A stretch of DNA of 64,000 bases, from NCBI GenBank assembly GCA_020630915.1, contig JAHDIF010000004.1:124001-188000 (forward strand), in the 5' to 3' direction. The position numbers and the translations under genes were made by a program. Below are positions 1 through 9,534 of the stretch, piece by piece; within the stretch, counting starts at the first letter, position 1; each line of letters opens with the position of its first letter. The notes under the pieces were generated by a model. It searched no databases. It was not told the origin of the DNA and saw only the letters and a list, made by a program, of their open reading frames with translations. Origin of the DNA: Dokdonia sp. (lineage in GTDB: Bacteria > Bacteroidota > Bacteroidia > Flavobacteriales > Flavobacteriaceae).

Positions 1-264
1 AAGATGATCTAAGCCCTCTTTTTCTAATAATTGCGCCCTTTCTGAGATGGTATTGATCAACTTAATCTTTGCATCTTTTTGCAGCACCATTCTAGGATGC
101 GGGAAGAAGGTAAGTACCAATGAATCCCATTGATTTGCTTTTGCACTTTCCACCAGCCGTTTGATAATTTTTTTATGACCTACATGAACTCCATCAAAAG
201 TTCCTATGGTAACAACCGTTCCTTGGGTAGATGTAAATGACGCAGCTCCTTTATGTGTTTTCAA
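1..264 (-). CDS. ribF: Bifunctional riboflavin kinase/FAD synthetase, N-terminal part (truncated by window edge, TTG start)
   Basis: Reverse-strand translation (L/M)KTHKGAASFTSTQGTVVTIGTFDGVHVGHKKIIKRLVESAKANQWDSLVLTFFPHPRMVLQ; TIGTFDGVHxGH nucleotidyltransferase motif. Not in the ORF track. Confidence 0.88.
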   Translation of the reverse strand, partial: MKTHKGAASFTSTQGTVVTIGTFDGVHVGHKKIIKRLVESAKANQWDSLVLTFFPHPRMVLQKDAKIKLINTISERAQLLEKEGLDHL

Positions 265-268
265 ACTC

Positions 269-895
269 TTACTTTCCGTTGTAATTATTCATTGTATTGG
301 TAATCCCTGCGGCCACAAAAGATGTGATTACTTCACAAGCCATATCTAGTCTTTCTGGAAGTTTAGCCTCTTCTTCTGAGGTCCATTCTCCTAGCACATA
401 ATCTACTTGCCTTCCTTTTGAGAAAGCATCACTTATCCCAAAACGAAACCGATTGTATTGAGTCGTATTTAACTGTGCTTGGGTATCTTTTAACCCGTTA
501 TGACCGCCATCAGAACCCTTAGTTTTTAAGCGTATGGTTCCAAACTCTAGGTTGAGGTCGTCGGTTATCACTAGTAAATTTTCTACGGGTACTTTCTCTT
601 GTTGTAACCAGTAACGTATTGCTTTCCCACTTAAGTTCATAAAAGTATTGGGTTTTAACAATATAACGGTTTTACCCTTTACCTTGGTCTTTGCGATGTC
701 TCCTAGTTTTTCAGTTTCAAAGGAGGTTTGTTGCGCTTTCGCGAAAGCGTCTACCACCTTAAAGCCAATATTATGGCGGGTGTTCTCATATTTAGGACCA
801 ATATTGCCTAAACCTACGATCAAAAATTTCTTCATGGGATCTATGGGTGGTGTCTTTTCCTTCTTTTTAAAAAGTCTACCGAAAAATGCTAGCAT
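269..895 (-). CDS. pth: Peptidyl-tRNA hydrolase
   Basis: FLIVGLGNIGPKYENTRHNIGF and LLKPNTFMNLSG, GGHNGLK motifs. Confidence 0.95.
   Translation of the reverse strand: MLAFFGRLFKKKEKTPPIDPMKKFLIVGLGNIGPKYENTRHNIGFKVVDAFAKAQQTSFETEKLGDIAKTKVKGKTVILLKPNTFMNLSGKAIRYWLQQEKVPVENLLVITDDLNLEFGTIRLKTKGSDGGHNGLKDTQAQLNTTQYNRFRFGISDAFSKGRQVDYVLGEWTSEEEAKLPERLDMACEVITSFVAAGITNTMNNYNGK
735..748. repeat. GCTTTCGCGAAAGC palindrome, intragenic (pth, AFAK frame)
   Basis: Exact 14-mer. Confidence 0.95.
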
Positions 896-927
896 ATGTT
901 TTGTGCTTTAAAGCACTATAAAAATAA

Positions 928-960
928 AAAAAGCATCCCAATCACTTGAGATGCTTTTGT
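928..960 (-). terminator. Intrinsic terminator between rplY and pth
   Basis: AAAAAAAGCATCcc...GATGCTTTT hairpin with A/T runs. Confidence 0.6.
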
Positions 961-980
961 ATTATTTAAGAATAAATTGC

Positions 981-1604
981 TTATTCTGCAGCAGCTTCTG
1001 CCGGTGCAGCTTCTCCTTCTGCTCCTTCTTCTTCATCTTCGTCTTCATCGTCTACTATCGCCACACGTGATGTTCTCACTTGACACACTACTGTGTTGTC
1101 TGGGTGCATAAACTTATAATCATCGTGCGCTAGTGCAGTAACATATAATTTATTACCTATTTTAAGTTCGCTAATATCTGCTTCAACAAAATCAGGAAGA
1201 TTATCTGGTAAGGCTTTTATACGTAGTTTACGGTTGTTCTTACGAAGAACACCTCCATTACGAACACCTCTTGAGTTTCCTACAAACTTTACAGGAATCG
1301 TCATCGTTACTTCCTTATCATCAAAGATTTGGTAGAAATCGATGTGCATGATACGATCTGTTACTGGATGAAACTGAATATCTTGAAGGATTGCACGTAC
1401 TTTTGTACCATCCAACTCAATCTCTACAGTATGCGCATCTGGAGTGTATACCAAATTTTTAAACGCTAGTTCTGGTGCGCTAAAATGCAATGGTTGATCC
1501 CCTCCGTAGATTACGCAAGGTACCTGTCCAGCATTACGTAAGGCCTTAGTAGCTTTCTTGCCTACGCTTTCTCTTTTAGATCCTTTGATCGAAATTGACT
1601 TCAT
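981..1604 (-). CDS. rplY: 50S ribosomal protein L25/general stress protein Ctc
   Basis: [35 protein letters not shown]; acidic C-terminal tail. Confidence 0.93.
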   Translation of the reverse strand: MKSISIKGSKRESVGKKATKALRNAGQVPCVIYGGDQPLHFSAPELAFKNLVYTPDAHTVEIELDGTKVRAILQDIQFHPVTDRIMHIDFYQIFDDKEVTMTIPVKFVGNSRGVRNGGVLRKNNRKLRIKALPDNLPDFVEADISELKIGNKLYVTALAHDDYKFMHPDNTVVCQVRTSRVAIVDDEDEDEEEGAEGEAAPAEAAAE

Positions 1605-1629
1605 TTTAAATATATTAAGTATTAATTAA

Positions 1630-2571
1630 TTACATAATAAACTTAGAGGCAATACTCGTGTTGCTATTAACACGGTGCATCACATCTGCAAATAATGGCG
1701 CACAGCTTAAGACTTTTACCTTATCACTTTTGTGCACTCTAGGGATTGAATCTGTTACGATCAACTCCTTTAACTGACTGTTTTCTAACTTCTCATAGGC
1801 ATTACCACTCAAAATAGCGTGGGTACATATCGCCCTAACACTCAAGGCTCCTTTCTCCATCATCAAGTCTGCCGCCTTCGTAAGTGTTCCTGCGGTATCT
1901 ACCATATCATCTACAAGCACCACGTGCTGTCCTTCTACATTACCTATAAGTTCCATATGAGAAATCACATTTGCTTTAGCGCGTTGTTTGTAGCAAATTA
2001 CCACATCACTTTCCATAGCCTTGCTATATGCATACGCACGTTTACTTCCTCCCATATCTGGAGAAGCAATCGTAAGGTTCTCAAGTCCTAGTGATTTGAG
2101 GTATGGTAAAAAGATCGTAGATGCAAATAAATGATCTACCGGCTTTTCAAAGAATCCTTGAATCTGATCTGCATGCAAATCCATTGTAATGATACGCGTG
2201 GCACCTGCGGTTTCTAAAAGACTTGCTTTTAGTTTTGCAGCAATAGGCACACGAGGCTTGTCTTTTCTGTCCTGACGCGCCCACCCAAAATACGGTATCA
2301 CAGCTGTAATGTGTCTTGCAGAAGCACGCTTTGCAGCATCTAGCATTAATAACATTTCCATCAGGTTATCACTAGACGGCATCGTACTACCTATAATAAA
2401 TACACGTGATCCACGTACAGACTCCTCAAAAGAAGGTTGAAATTCACCGTCACTATACGTAGAGGTAATAACATTCCCTAGCGGCTGTCCAAAAGCTTTT
2501 GCTATTTCTTCTGCAAGTATTTTGCTCTTTTGACAAGCAAATATTTTAGGTTGTGGTACGGTTGCGGTCAT
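1630..2571 (-). CDS. prs: Ribose-phosphate pyrophosphokinase
   Basis: FACQKSKILAEEIAKAFGQPLG, DLHADQIQGFF, VDDMVDTAGTL PRPP motif; internal start MTATVPQPK preferred over the ORF-track start. Confidence 0.94.
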   Translation of the reverse strand: MTATVPQPKIFACQKSKILAEEIAKAFGQPLGNVITSTYSDGEFQPSFEESVRGSRVFIIGSTMPSSDNLMEMLLMLDAAKRASARHITAVIPYFGWARQDRKDKPRVPIAAKLKASLLETAGATRIITMDLHADQIQGFFEKPVDHLFASTIFLPYLKSLGLENLTIASPDMGGSKRAYAYSKAMESDVVICYKQRAKANVISHMELIGNVEGQHVVLVDDMVDTAGTLTKAADLMMEKGALSVRAICTHAILSGNAYEKLENSQLKELIVTDSIPRVHKSDKVKVLSCAPLFADVMHRVNSNTSIASKFIM

Positions 2572-2677
2572 AAAAATGACTGTTATACTATTGATTCTAT
2601 TGTTTTTCCCAAAAAGGAGGTGCAAAAATAGGGATATTTTTTGTGTCTAGTCACACAAAAATCAGGGTTTTATATGG

Positions 2678-2704
2678 TTTGGACCAATTTATTCTTTAAT
2701 TTTG
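2678..2704 (+). promoter_or_regulatory. Candidate Bacteroidetes-type promoter for tRNA-Leu
   Basis: TTTG (2678-2681) and TAATTTTG (2697-2704, matches TAnnTTTG), 12 nt upstream of the tRNA 5' end; spacer is shorter than typical. Confidence 0.4.
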
Positions 2705-2716
2705 CCTCCCGTTTAA

Positions 2717-2797
2717 GCCGAAATGGCGGAATTGGTAGACGCGCGCGACTCAAACTCGCGTTCCTTTGGAGTGTGGGTTCGATTCCCACTTTCGGTA
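2717..2797 (+). tRNA. tRNA-Leu (anticodon CAA)
   Basis: GCCGAAATGGCGGAATTGGTAGACGCG...CGCGA-CTCAAAC-TCGCG anticodon arm...GTGGGTTCGATTCCCAC T-arm...TTTCGGTA; CCA not encoded. Confidence 0.93.
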
Positions 2798-2800
2798 CTA

Positions 2801-2833
2801 AAAGCTCTTATCCTTTGGATAGGAGCTTTTTCA
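2801..2833 (+). terminator. Intrinsic terminator after tRNA-Leu
   Basis: AAAGCTCTTATCC-TTT-GGATAGGAGCTTTTT. Confidence 0.75.
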
Positions 2834-2844
2834 TTCTAACTAGA

Positions 2845-3234
2845 TCACTTCTCCATAGTATCTAATTGTATGGACAACGCTCTGGTAGATAATTGCACCT
2901 CAATCAAAGACAATACTAAAGAAGTCATCAAAGCAAATAGGCTTATCCCAAAAATCAGATTTGCCCAAAAGCTTTGCTCAATGTATATCAGAAACATAGT
3001 GATTACTGCAAACAAGAAACTTAAAATAGCCACTGCCTGCATATTTTTAATGATTGTTAATCGCTTTCTCAATTTACTTACTTGCAATCTCACTTTTTCA
3101 GAAGATGTTTCTTCATACTTAGCGTGTAGATTTCTAATCAAAGCAGCAATAGCTAGATAACGAGCATTATAAGCCAGCATCGTAAGAGAAATAGCAGGAA
3201 AAAGAAGTGCGGGAACGCTTAAAGTCAGATTCAT
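2845..3234 (-). CDS. DUF2721-type membrane protein
   Basis: LTLSVPALLFPAISLTMLAYNARYLAIAALIRNLH and two later TM helices. Confidence 0.7.
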   Translation of the reverse strand: MNLTLSVPALLFPAISLTMLAYNARYLAIAALIRNLHAKYEETSSEKVRLQVSKLRKRLTIIKNMQAVAILSFLFAVITMFLIYIEQSFWANLIFGISLFALMTSLVLSLIEVQLSTRALSIQLDTMEK

Positions 3235-3284
3235 TTATAAGAATTTTGAGAAGTACTCAACTAAAATAGCTGTTTTATAACCAA

Positions 3285-3313
3285 CAAAAAAACCTCGAAT
3301 AAATGCGAGGTTT
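3285..3313 (-). terminator. Intrinsic terminator
   Basis: AAACCTCG-aataaatg-CGAGGTTT with T-run on the minus strand. Confidence 0.65.
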
Positions 3314-3350
3314 ACATATATAGGATTCAGGCAATTCCTGAATGAATTTT

Positions 3351-3503
3351 CTATGCAGCTTGACCTTTATCTACAAAAACAAAAGATGGGTTTTTAAAGG
3401 ATTTGGGTCCTAATTCTTCCATGTACGTATCTATGCCTCTATTTAAAAGCGCGATCATTTTGTCAAAGGTCACCTTTCTTGAATTTTTGTTAGTAGTTTT
3501 CAT
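3351..3503 (-). CDS. Small hypothetical protein (50 aa)
   Basis: MKTTNKNSRKVTFDKMIALLNRGIDTYMEELGPKSFKNPSFVFVDKGQAA followed by hairpin and terminator; ORF-track start is probably too far upstream. Confidence 0.45.
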   Translation of the reverse strand: MKTTNKNSRKVTFDKMIALLNRGIDTYMEELGPKSFKNPSFVFVDKGQAA

Positions 3504-3655
3504 AATGATTGTTTTTTGATTTACTATAATAGACGCCATAAACGTGCCACAATTACACTTTTTAAGAAATTTTAACATATTAATCTCATACATCCTTTTC
3601 AAAACCTGCGAATAATGCTATACCCAATCGTATCTTTAATCAAAAAAGAAAAAGC

Positions 3656-4708
3656 TTGAAAACTCCCCTTCTTCAATTTACCGAAAAAGGTATTTACTGC
3701 GCTGCAGCAGATGTATACCTCGATCCTTGGCGACCTGTAGATAAGGCCCTTATCACCCACGGCCACAGTGATCATAGCCGCTGGGGACACAAGCAGTATA
3801 TTACCCAAAATGACAATGTACCTATCATAAAACACAGGCTGGGAGACATTCAAGTTTCTGGAGTACGCTTTCGCGAAAGCATACTCATAAACGGAGTAAA
3901 ATTTTCCTTTCATCCGGCGGGACACATCGTGGGTTCTAGCCAAATTAGAGTAGAACATAAAGGAGAAATCTGGGTATTTACAGGCGATTATAAAACTGAA
4001 AATGATGGGATCTCCACACCCTATGAAACCGTGAAATGCCACACCTTTATTACCGAATGCACTTTTGGACTACCCGCTTTTAAATGGACTACGCAAGCCG
4101 AAGTGATGAACAACATTAATACCTGGTGGGCAGAGAACAAAGCACTGGGGCAAACATCCGTTTTATTTGGTTATAGCTTAGGTAAAGCACAACGATTATT
4201 AAAACATTTAGACACGAGTATAGGCAAGATTTACACACACGGTGCCATCGAAAAAATGACAGAAATAGTGCGTCAGATTGTTGATTTACCACCTACAGAA
4301 TTAATCACGAGAGATACCAAAAAAGAAGACATTAAAGGGAATATCGTACTTGCACCGCCCAGCACTCACGGCAGCACGTGGCTTAGGAAGATGAGTCCTT
4401 TTGTAACGGGAAGTGCTAGCGGCTGGATGGCTTTTCGAGGAGCCCGAAGGCGACGTGCTATAGACAAAGGATTTGTATTAAGTGATCATTGTGATTGGCC
4501 TGCATTGTTAGAAAGTATAGAAGCAACCGGTGCAGAGAAGGTAATCTGTACACACGGCTACACCGATATCTTTTCAAAATACCTTAGAACTCTAGGCTAC
4601 GACGCTCGTACAGAAGCCACACAATATGAAGGTGAAACATTAGATCCCACCCCGACTCTCCCAGAGGGAGAGAATAACAACTCCAAAGAAAAGAGCCTTG
4701 AGGTATGA
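3656..4708 (+). CDS. Ligase-associated DNA exonuclease (metallo-beta-lactamase fold)
   Basis: TTG start; DKALITHGHSDHSRWGHKQY, HPAGHIVGSSQIRVE motifs; gene order with ligase, helicase and PdeM. Confidence 0.9.
   Translation: MKTPLLQFTEKGIYCAAADVYLDPWRPVDKALITHGHSDHSRWGHKQYITQNDNVPIIKHRLGDIQVSGVRFRESILINGVKFSFHPAGHIVGSSQIRVEHKGEIWVFTGDYKTENDGISTPYETVKCHTFITECTFGLPAFKWTTQAEVMNNINTWWAENKALGQTSVLFGYSLGKAQRLLKHLDTSIGKIYTHGAIEKMTEIVRQIVDLPPTELITRDTKKEDIKGNIVLAPPSTHGSTWLRKMSPFVTGSASGWMAFRGARRRRAIDKGFVLSDHCDWPALLESIEATGAEKVICTHGYTDIFSKYLRTLGYDARTEATQYEGETLDPTPTLPEGENNNSKEKSLEV
3867..3880. repeat. GCTTTCGCGAAAGC palindrome, intragenic (exonuclease, FRES frame)
   Basis: Exact 14-mer. Confidence 0.95.
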
Positions 4709-6360
4709 GTGAGGAAACTAGAACACAGCAAGAAAAGAGTCCCCCTTTGGGGGATATAGGGGGAATGAAACGCTTTGCTGCACTCATAAAAACCCTAGAC
4801 AGCACCAATAAAACCAATGCCAAGGTAGCTGCACTGGCTCATTACTTTAAGGAAGCTCCAGACCGTGACAAGGTGTGGACTATCGCTATTTTATCACACA
4901 GGAGACCTCCAAGACCAGTAAATACAACGTTTTTGAGAGAATGGGCAAGTGAACTGGCTAATATCCCACTGTGGCTTTTTGAAGAAAGTTACCACATTGT
5001 AGGTGATCTAGCCGAAACCATAACGCTGGTCATCCCAAATGCTACAGAACCTTCTGAAAAAACCCTGACTCAGTATTTAGAAGAGATGATCTGGCTCAAA
5101 AAACGTTCTGACGAGGAGAAAAAAGAATATCTTATTGAGAATTGGAAAATTTTAAGCTATTATGAGCGGTTTGTATTTACAAAGCTCATCACAGGTGGAT
5201 TTCGCATAGGCGTAAGTCAGAAATTAATGACCCGAGCATTGTCCAAGGCTACTGGAATAGAAGAAGATGTCCTTGCTTACAAATTAATGGGTAATTGGGA
5301 TCCTGCTACCGTCTCTTTTCACGATCTTGTTATTGAGAAAGATGAGAGCCAGAAACATTCACGTCCATACCCATTTTATCTTGCCTATGCTGTAGAGGGA
5401 GAACCTTCAGAATTGGGAGATGTATCCAACTACCTCGCAGAGCATAAATGGGACGGAATACGATCTCAAACCATTATTCGCAATGACGATATTTTTATCT
5501 GGAGCCGCGGTGAAGAACTCGTAACAGATAAGTATCCTGAACTACATATTTTAAAGGATCATATCCCTAATGGCACCGTTATAGATGGTGAGCTTTTACC
5601 GTTTCCCAATGGCCAGATAGGAAGTTTTAATGAGCTTCAAACACGCATCGGTCGGAAGACGGTGAGCAAGAAAATGCTGGAAACTACACCTGTTATTGTC
5701 AAAGCGTATGATATTCTAGAATGGGAAGGAAAAGATGTGCGCGAGTACGCTTTCGCGAAAAGAAGAGCACTATTACAATCGTTATATCGCAATATGTCAT
5801 ATAATAATCTCCCCTTTTACATTTCAGCAACGATGGAATTCAATAACTGGAATGATATGGCGACAGAGAGAGGCCGAAGCCGAGAAATGCGCTCAGAAGG
5901 CTTGATGATAAAACATAAAGAATCATCATATGGTGTGGGTCGTAAAAAAGGCGATTGGTGGAAATGGAAAGTAGACCCTCTTACCATAGACGCGGTACTT
6001 ACCTACGCTATGCGCGGTCACGGAAGGCGTAGTAATCTTTTTACAGATTACACCTTTGGTCTATGGAATGACGATCGAACCGAGCTAATTACTTTTGCAA
6101 AAGCATACTCAGGACTTACAGACAAGGAGTTTAAACAAGTAGACGCTTGGATAAAGAAAAATACCTTAGAACGATTTGGTCCTGTGCGTAGTGTGACTCC
6201 ACACCATGTATTTGAGATAGCCTTTGAGGGCATAGCACTTTCAAAACGACACAAAAGTGGTATTGCCACACGTTTTCCACGTATTTTAAGATGGCGACAG
6301 GATAAAAAAATGGAAGAAGCAAATAGCCTTTCTGATCTGAAAGCTATGATACCCAAGTGA
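4705..6360 (+). CDS. ATP-dependent DNA ligase (repair operon type); canonical start may be 4765
   Basis: LAEHKWDGIRSQ adenylation motif KxDGxR; GLMIKHKES; WWKWKVDPLTIDAVL. Confidence 0.93.
   Translation: MSEETRTQQEKSPPLGDIGGMKRFAALIKTLDSTNKTNAKVAALAHYFKEAPDRDKVWTIAILSHRRPPRPVNTTFLREWASELANIPLWLFEESYHIVGDLAETITLVIPNATEPSEKTLTQYLEEMIWLKKRSDEEKKEYLIENWKILSYYERFVFTKLITGGFRIGVSQKLMTRALSKATGIEEDVLAYKLMGNWDPATVSFHDLVIEKDESQKHSRPYPFYLAYAVEGEPSELGDVSNYLAEHKWDGIRSQTIIRNDDIFIWSRGEELVTDKYPELHILKDHIPNGTVIDGELLPFPNGQIGSFNELQTRIGRKTVSKKMLETTPVIVKAYDILEWEGKDVREYAFAKRRALLQSLYRNMSYNNLPFYISATMEFNNWNDMATERGRSREMRSEGLMIKHKESSYGVGRKKGDWWKWKVDPLTIDAVLTYAMRGHGRRSNLFTDYTFGLWNDDRTELITFAKAYSGLTDKEFKQVDAWIKKNTLERFGPVRSVTPHHVFEIAFEGIALSKRHKSGIATRFPRILRWRQDKKMEEANSLSDLKAMIPK
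5749..5762. repeat. GCTTTCGCGAAAag, near-palindrome (ligase, AFAK frame)
   Basis: Core TTTCGCGAAA exact. Confidence 0.85.
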
Positions 6361-8828
6361 ATCAAATAGATCTAATACAAATCGCCGAAGATTGGTTCCA
6401 ATCCCAAAATTGGAAGCCTTTTCCTTTCCAACGCAAGACTTGGAAGGCTTTTCTTGCGGGCAAAAATGGGTTGCTTAACGCTCCTACAGGTAGCGGAAAA
6501 ACATATGCGCTCTGGTTTCCCATTGTGTTGAATTATATCAAGAATAATCCCGATTTTAAAAAGACACATAAAAAAGGCTTAAAAGCGATTTGGATTACTC
6601 CATTACGAGCACTGTCTAACGAGATTGAGCTCTCTGCCCAACGTATTATTGAGGATCTTGAGCTACCCATGACCGTAGGCATTCGTACTGGAGATACCTC
6701 CCAAAAAGAACGGGCTAGGATGAAAAAGCAAATGCCAGATCTTCTCATCACAACGCCCGAAAGTTTAATGCTCTTACTAGCTTCAAAAGGGTATGATAAA
6801 ACGTTTAAAGACTGCTCCGCTGTCGTAGTAGATGAGTGGCACGAATTATTGGGTTCTAAAAGAGGAGTGCAATTAGAACTTGCCTTAAGCAGACTCAAAA
6901 CTATAAGTGAGACAATCCGTATTTGGGGCATAAGCGCTACTATTGGAAACTTGGAGCAGGCGAGAGAGGTATTGCTGGGACCTGAGAGTGAGAGTTTTCG
7001 CGAAAGCGTAACCATCAAAGCGACAATCAATAAGAAAATTAGGGTGCAATCGATCATTCCAGAGCAGATGGAAACCTTTCCATGGCGAGGTCATCTAGGC
7101 CTGCATTTGCTAGAAGAAGTGATCCCTATTATTAAAGCCAGTAAAACAACACTACTTTTTACAAATACAAGAAGCCAGTGTGAAATTTGGTTTCAAAAAA
7201 TACTTGCTGCCCATCCCGAACTTGCAGGAGAAATTGCCATGCATCACGGTAGTATTAACAAGGAAACTCGCAATTGGGTAGAAAGCGCCATACGTAATGA
7301 ATCTTTAAAAGCCGTGGTTTGCACCTCTAGCCTTGATCTGGGAGTAGATTTTGCTCCTGTAGAAACCATTATCCAGATAGGTGGACCCAAAGGCATTGCA
7401 CGTTTTATGCAACGAGCAGGCAGATCTGGCCATAGCCCAGGAAAAGAAAGCGTGATCTATTTTTTACCTACACACGCGATCGAGCTGGTAGAAGCTTCTG
7501 CATTGCAAAGAGCGGTCAAAGAGCAAACGGTAGAAGATCGCATTCCATATCTTAATAGTTGGGATGTGCTTATACAATATCTTGTCACCCTTGCGGTTTC
7601 TGATGGGTTTATGCCAGACGAGATATATCCAGAAGTACAGGGTACCTTTTGCTTTCAAACCATCACAAGGGATCGGTGGCAATGGATGCTCAACTTTATT
7701 ACGATAGGTGCGCAATCATTACAAGCTTATGACGAATATAAAAAAGTGGAAGTTCTAGAAAACGGACTTTTTAAAGTAAATAGTAGGATGGTCGCTATGC
7801 GTCACCGCATGCAAATAGGAACCATAGTGAGCGACGCAGATCTGGTGGTGAAATATCAAAAAGGAGGGTATATCGGGATGGTTGAAGAGTATTTTATAAG
7901 TAAGCTTACCCGCGGTGATGTGTTTACGTTCGCCGGAAGGAACTTAGAATTTATACGTATTAAAGATATGCACGTACACGTGCAAAATAGCTCTAAAAAG
8001 ACCAACAAGGTTCCCGCTTGGATGGGTGGTAGGTTAACCTTGAGTAGCCAGATGTCTCAATTGCTTAGAGAAGAACTGTATACAGGTAATATGCTAAGCC
8101 GAAAGCGTAGTACAGAAATTAACGCACTAGAACATATTTTTAGACAACAAAAGCTAGAGAGCATCATCCCTAGTGACCATCAATTACTTATAGAAACTTT
8201 TAAAACGCGAGAAGGGTATCACCATCTTTTTTATCCTTTTGAGGGTCGCTTTGTGCATGAAGCAATGGGTAGTTTATTAGGATATCGTATTAGTTTGCTC
8301 ACACCCATTACGTTCTCACTAGCTTTTAATGATTATGGTTTTGAACTACTCTCAGACCAACCTATAGATATGCAAGAGGTGCTCGATAATGACCTTTTTA
8401 CGACTTCGTATATGCACGCCGACTTGCAAAAAAGTCTCAACGCGACAGAAATGGCACGACGCAAGTTTAGAGATATTGCTGTAATTTCTGGCTTAGTTTT
8501 TACTGGCTATCCCAATAAGCAGTTAAAAGTAAAGCACTTGCAAAGTAGTAGTAGTTTATTTTTTGAAGTTTTTCGAGATTTTGAGCCTGATAATTTATTG
8601 TTTCAACAGGCATTTACGGAAACATTTGAACACCAGTTAGAAGAAGGGAGGTTGCAACAAGCCTTAGAGCGTATCGCGACACAAGAGATCGTGTGGATGG
8701 ATTGTGAGCAGCCTACACCGCTAAGTTTTCCAATCATTACTGACCGCTTACGCGAAAAATTAAGTTCTGAAAAACTGGCAGATCGAATTAAAAAAATGAC
8801 AGCCAAGTTGCTAAAAAAAGGGCGTTAA
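6357..8828 (+). CDS. Ligase-associated DEXH-box (Lhr-like) helicase
   Basis: NAPTGSGKTYALWFP, VVVDEWHELLGSKRG, CTSSLDLGVDF, RAGRSGH. Confidence 0.93.
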   Translation: MNQIDLIQIAEDWFQSQNWKPFPFQRKTWKAFLAGKNGLLNAPTGSGKTYALWFPIVLNYIKNNPDFKKTHKKGLKAIWITPLRALSNEIELSAQRIIEDLELPMTVGIRTGDTSQKERARMKKQMPDLLITTPESLMLLLASKGYDKTFKDCSAVVVDEWHELLGSKRGVQLELALSRLKTISETIRIWGISATIGNLEQAREVLLGPESESFRESVTIKATINKKIRVQSIIPEQMETFPWRGHLGLHLLEEVIPIIKASKTTLLFTNTRSQCEIWFQKILAAHPELAGEIAMHHGSINKETRNWVESAIRNESLKAVVCTSSLDLGVDFAPVETIIQIGGPKGIARFMQRAGRSGHSPGKESVIYFLPTHAIELVEASALQRAVKEQTVEDRIPYLNSWDVLIQYLVTLAVSDGFMPDEIYPEVQGTFCFQTITRDRWQWMLNFITIGAQSLQAYDEYKKVEVLENGLFKVNSRMVAMRHRMQIGTIVSDADLVVKYQKGGYIGMVEEYFISKLTRGDVFTFAGRNLEFIRIKDMHVHVQNSSKKTNKVPAWMGGRLTLSSQMSQLLREELYTGNMLSRKRSTEINALEHIFRQQKLESIIPSDHQLLIETFKTREGYHHLFYPFEGRFVHEAMGSLLGYRISLLTPITFSLAFNDYGFELLSDQPIDMQEVLDNDLFTTSYMHADLQKSLNATEMARRKFRDIAVISGLVFTGYPNKQLKVKHLQSSSSLFFEVFRDFEPDNLLFQQAFTETFEHQLEEGRLQQALERIATQEIVWMDCEQPTPLSFPIITDRLREKLSSEKLADRIKKMTAKLLKKGR
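6994..7007. repeat. GtTTTCGCGAAAGC, near-palindrome (helicase, FRES frame)
   Basis: Core TTTCGCGAAA exact. Confidence 0.85.
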
Positions 8829-8847
8829 GCTTTTGTATTTTTACCTC

Positions 8848-9483
8848 GTGCAAAACATCTCAATTAATAATCAAAATTTTAAACTTCACCCCTCTGGAGC
8901 TATCTTCTGGAGTGAAAAACAACTACTTCTAATTGCAGATGTGCATCTAGGTAAGGTTGCTCACTTTAGAAAACACGGTAGTGCTGTACCTCAGCAAGTA
9001 ATCACAAAGAATTTTGAACAACTTGACCGTGTTTTAAGCGAGTTTGACGCAACAGAAATTTGTTTTTTAGGAGACTTATTTCACTCACATATCAACACAG
9101 AGTGGATACTTTTTGAGCAATGGGTACGATCAAAAAAAGTTTCCTTAAGCCTTGTTACGGGTAATCACGATATTATCAACCCGCTGCGGTTTAAAGAACT
9201 TGGTTTTGAACTCTATAGCGAGCGAGTGATTGATACTTTCTTACTTACTCATGAGCCAGAAGATCGCGAAGGCTACTTTAACTTTTGCGGGCATATTCAT
9301 CCTGGTGTTATCTTGCAAGGATCAGGAAAGCAGCGTTTGCGGTTGCCTTGCTTTTTTAAACAACCTTTACAGCTTATACTGCCAGCCTTTGGCTCATTTA
9401 CTGGGCTTTATATTCTGGAGCCCTCCAAAGAAGATGCCGTTTTTGTGATTGGAGATGGAGAGGTGATTGCGATATCTCGCTAA
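8848..9483 (+). CDS. Ligase-associated DNA damage response endonuclease (PdeM-type calcineurin phosphoesterase)
   Basis: LLIADVHLGKVAHFRKHG, CFLGDLFHSHIN, LVTGNHD, NFCGHIHPG; GTG start at 8848 preferred. Confidence 0.9.
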   Translation: MQNISINNQNFKLHPSGAIFWSEKQLLLIADVHLGKVAHFRKHGSAVPQQVITKNFEQLDRVLSEFDATEICFLGDLFHSHINTEWILFEQWVRSKKVSLSLVTGNHDIINPLRFKELGFELYSERVIDTFLLTHEPEDREGYFNFCGHIHPGVILQGSGKQRLRLPCFFKQPLQLILPAFGSFTGLYILEPSKEDAVFVIGDGEVIAISR

Positions 9484-9512
9484 CTCATATGAAGTAAGTT
9501 TTATATTTTTAT

Positions 9513-9526
9513 GCTTTCGCGAAAGC
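9513..9526. repeat. GCTTTCGCGAAAGC palindrome just upstream of acyltransferase start
   Basis: Exact 14-mer. Confidence 0.95.
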
Positions 9527-9534
9527 GTACCACT

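Noticed and set aside
648-911. Antisense ORFs in the track (for example 648-911, 1819-2091, 11259-11486, 48610-48918, 56335-56616)
   Set aside because: They lie opposite well-supported genes and their translations have no recognisable features; treated as shadow ORFs.
9511-9534. N-terminal MLSRKRTT of the acyltransferase ORF
   Set aside because: These codons come from the GCTTTCGCGAAAGC repeat; the natural start MKKLVAYPL at 9535 is typical of PlsC proteins.
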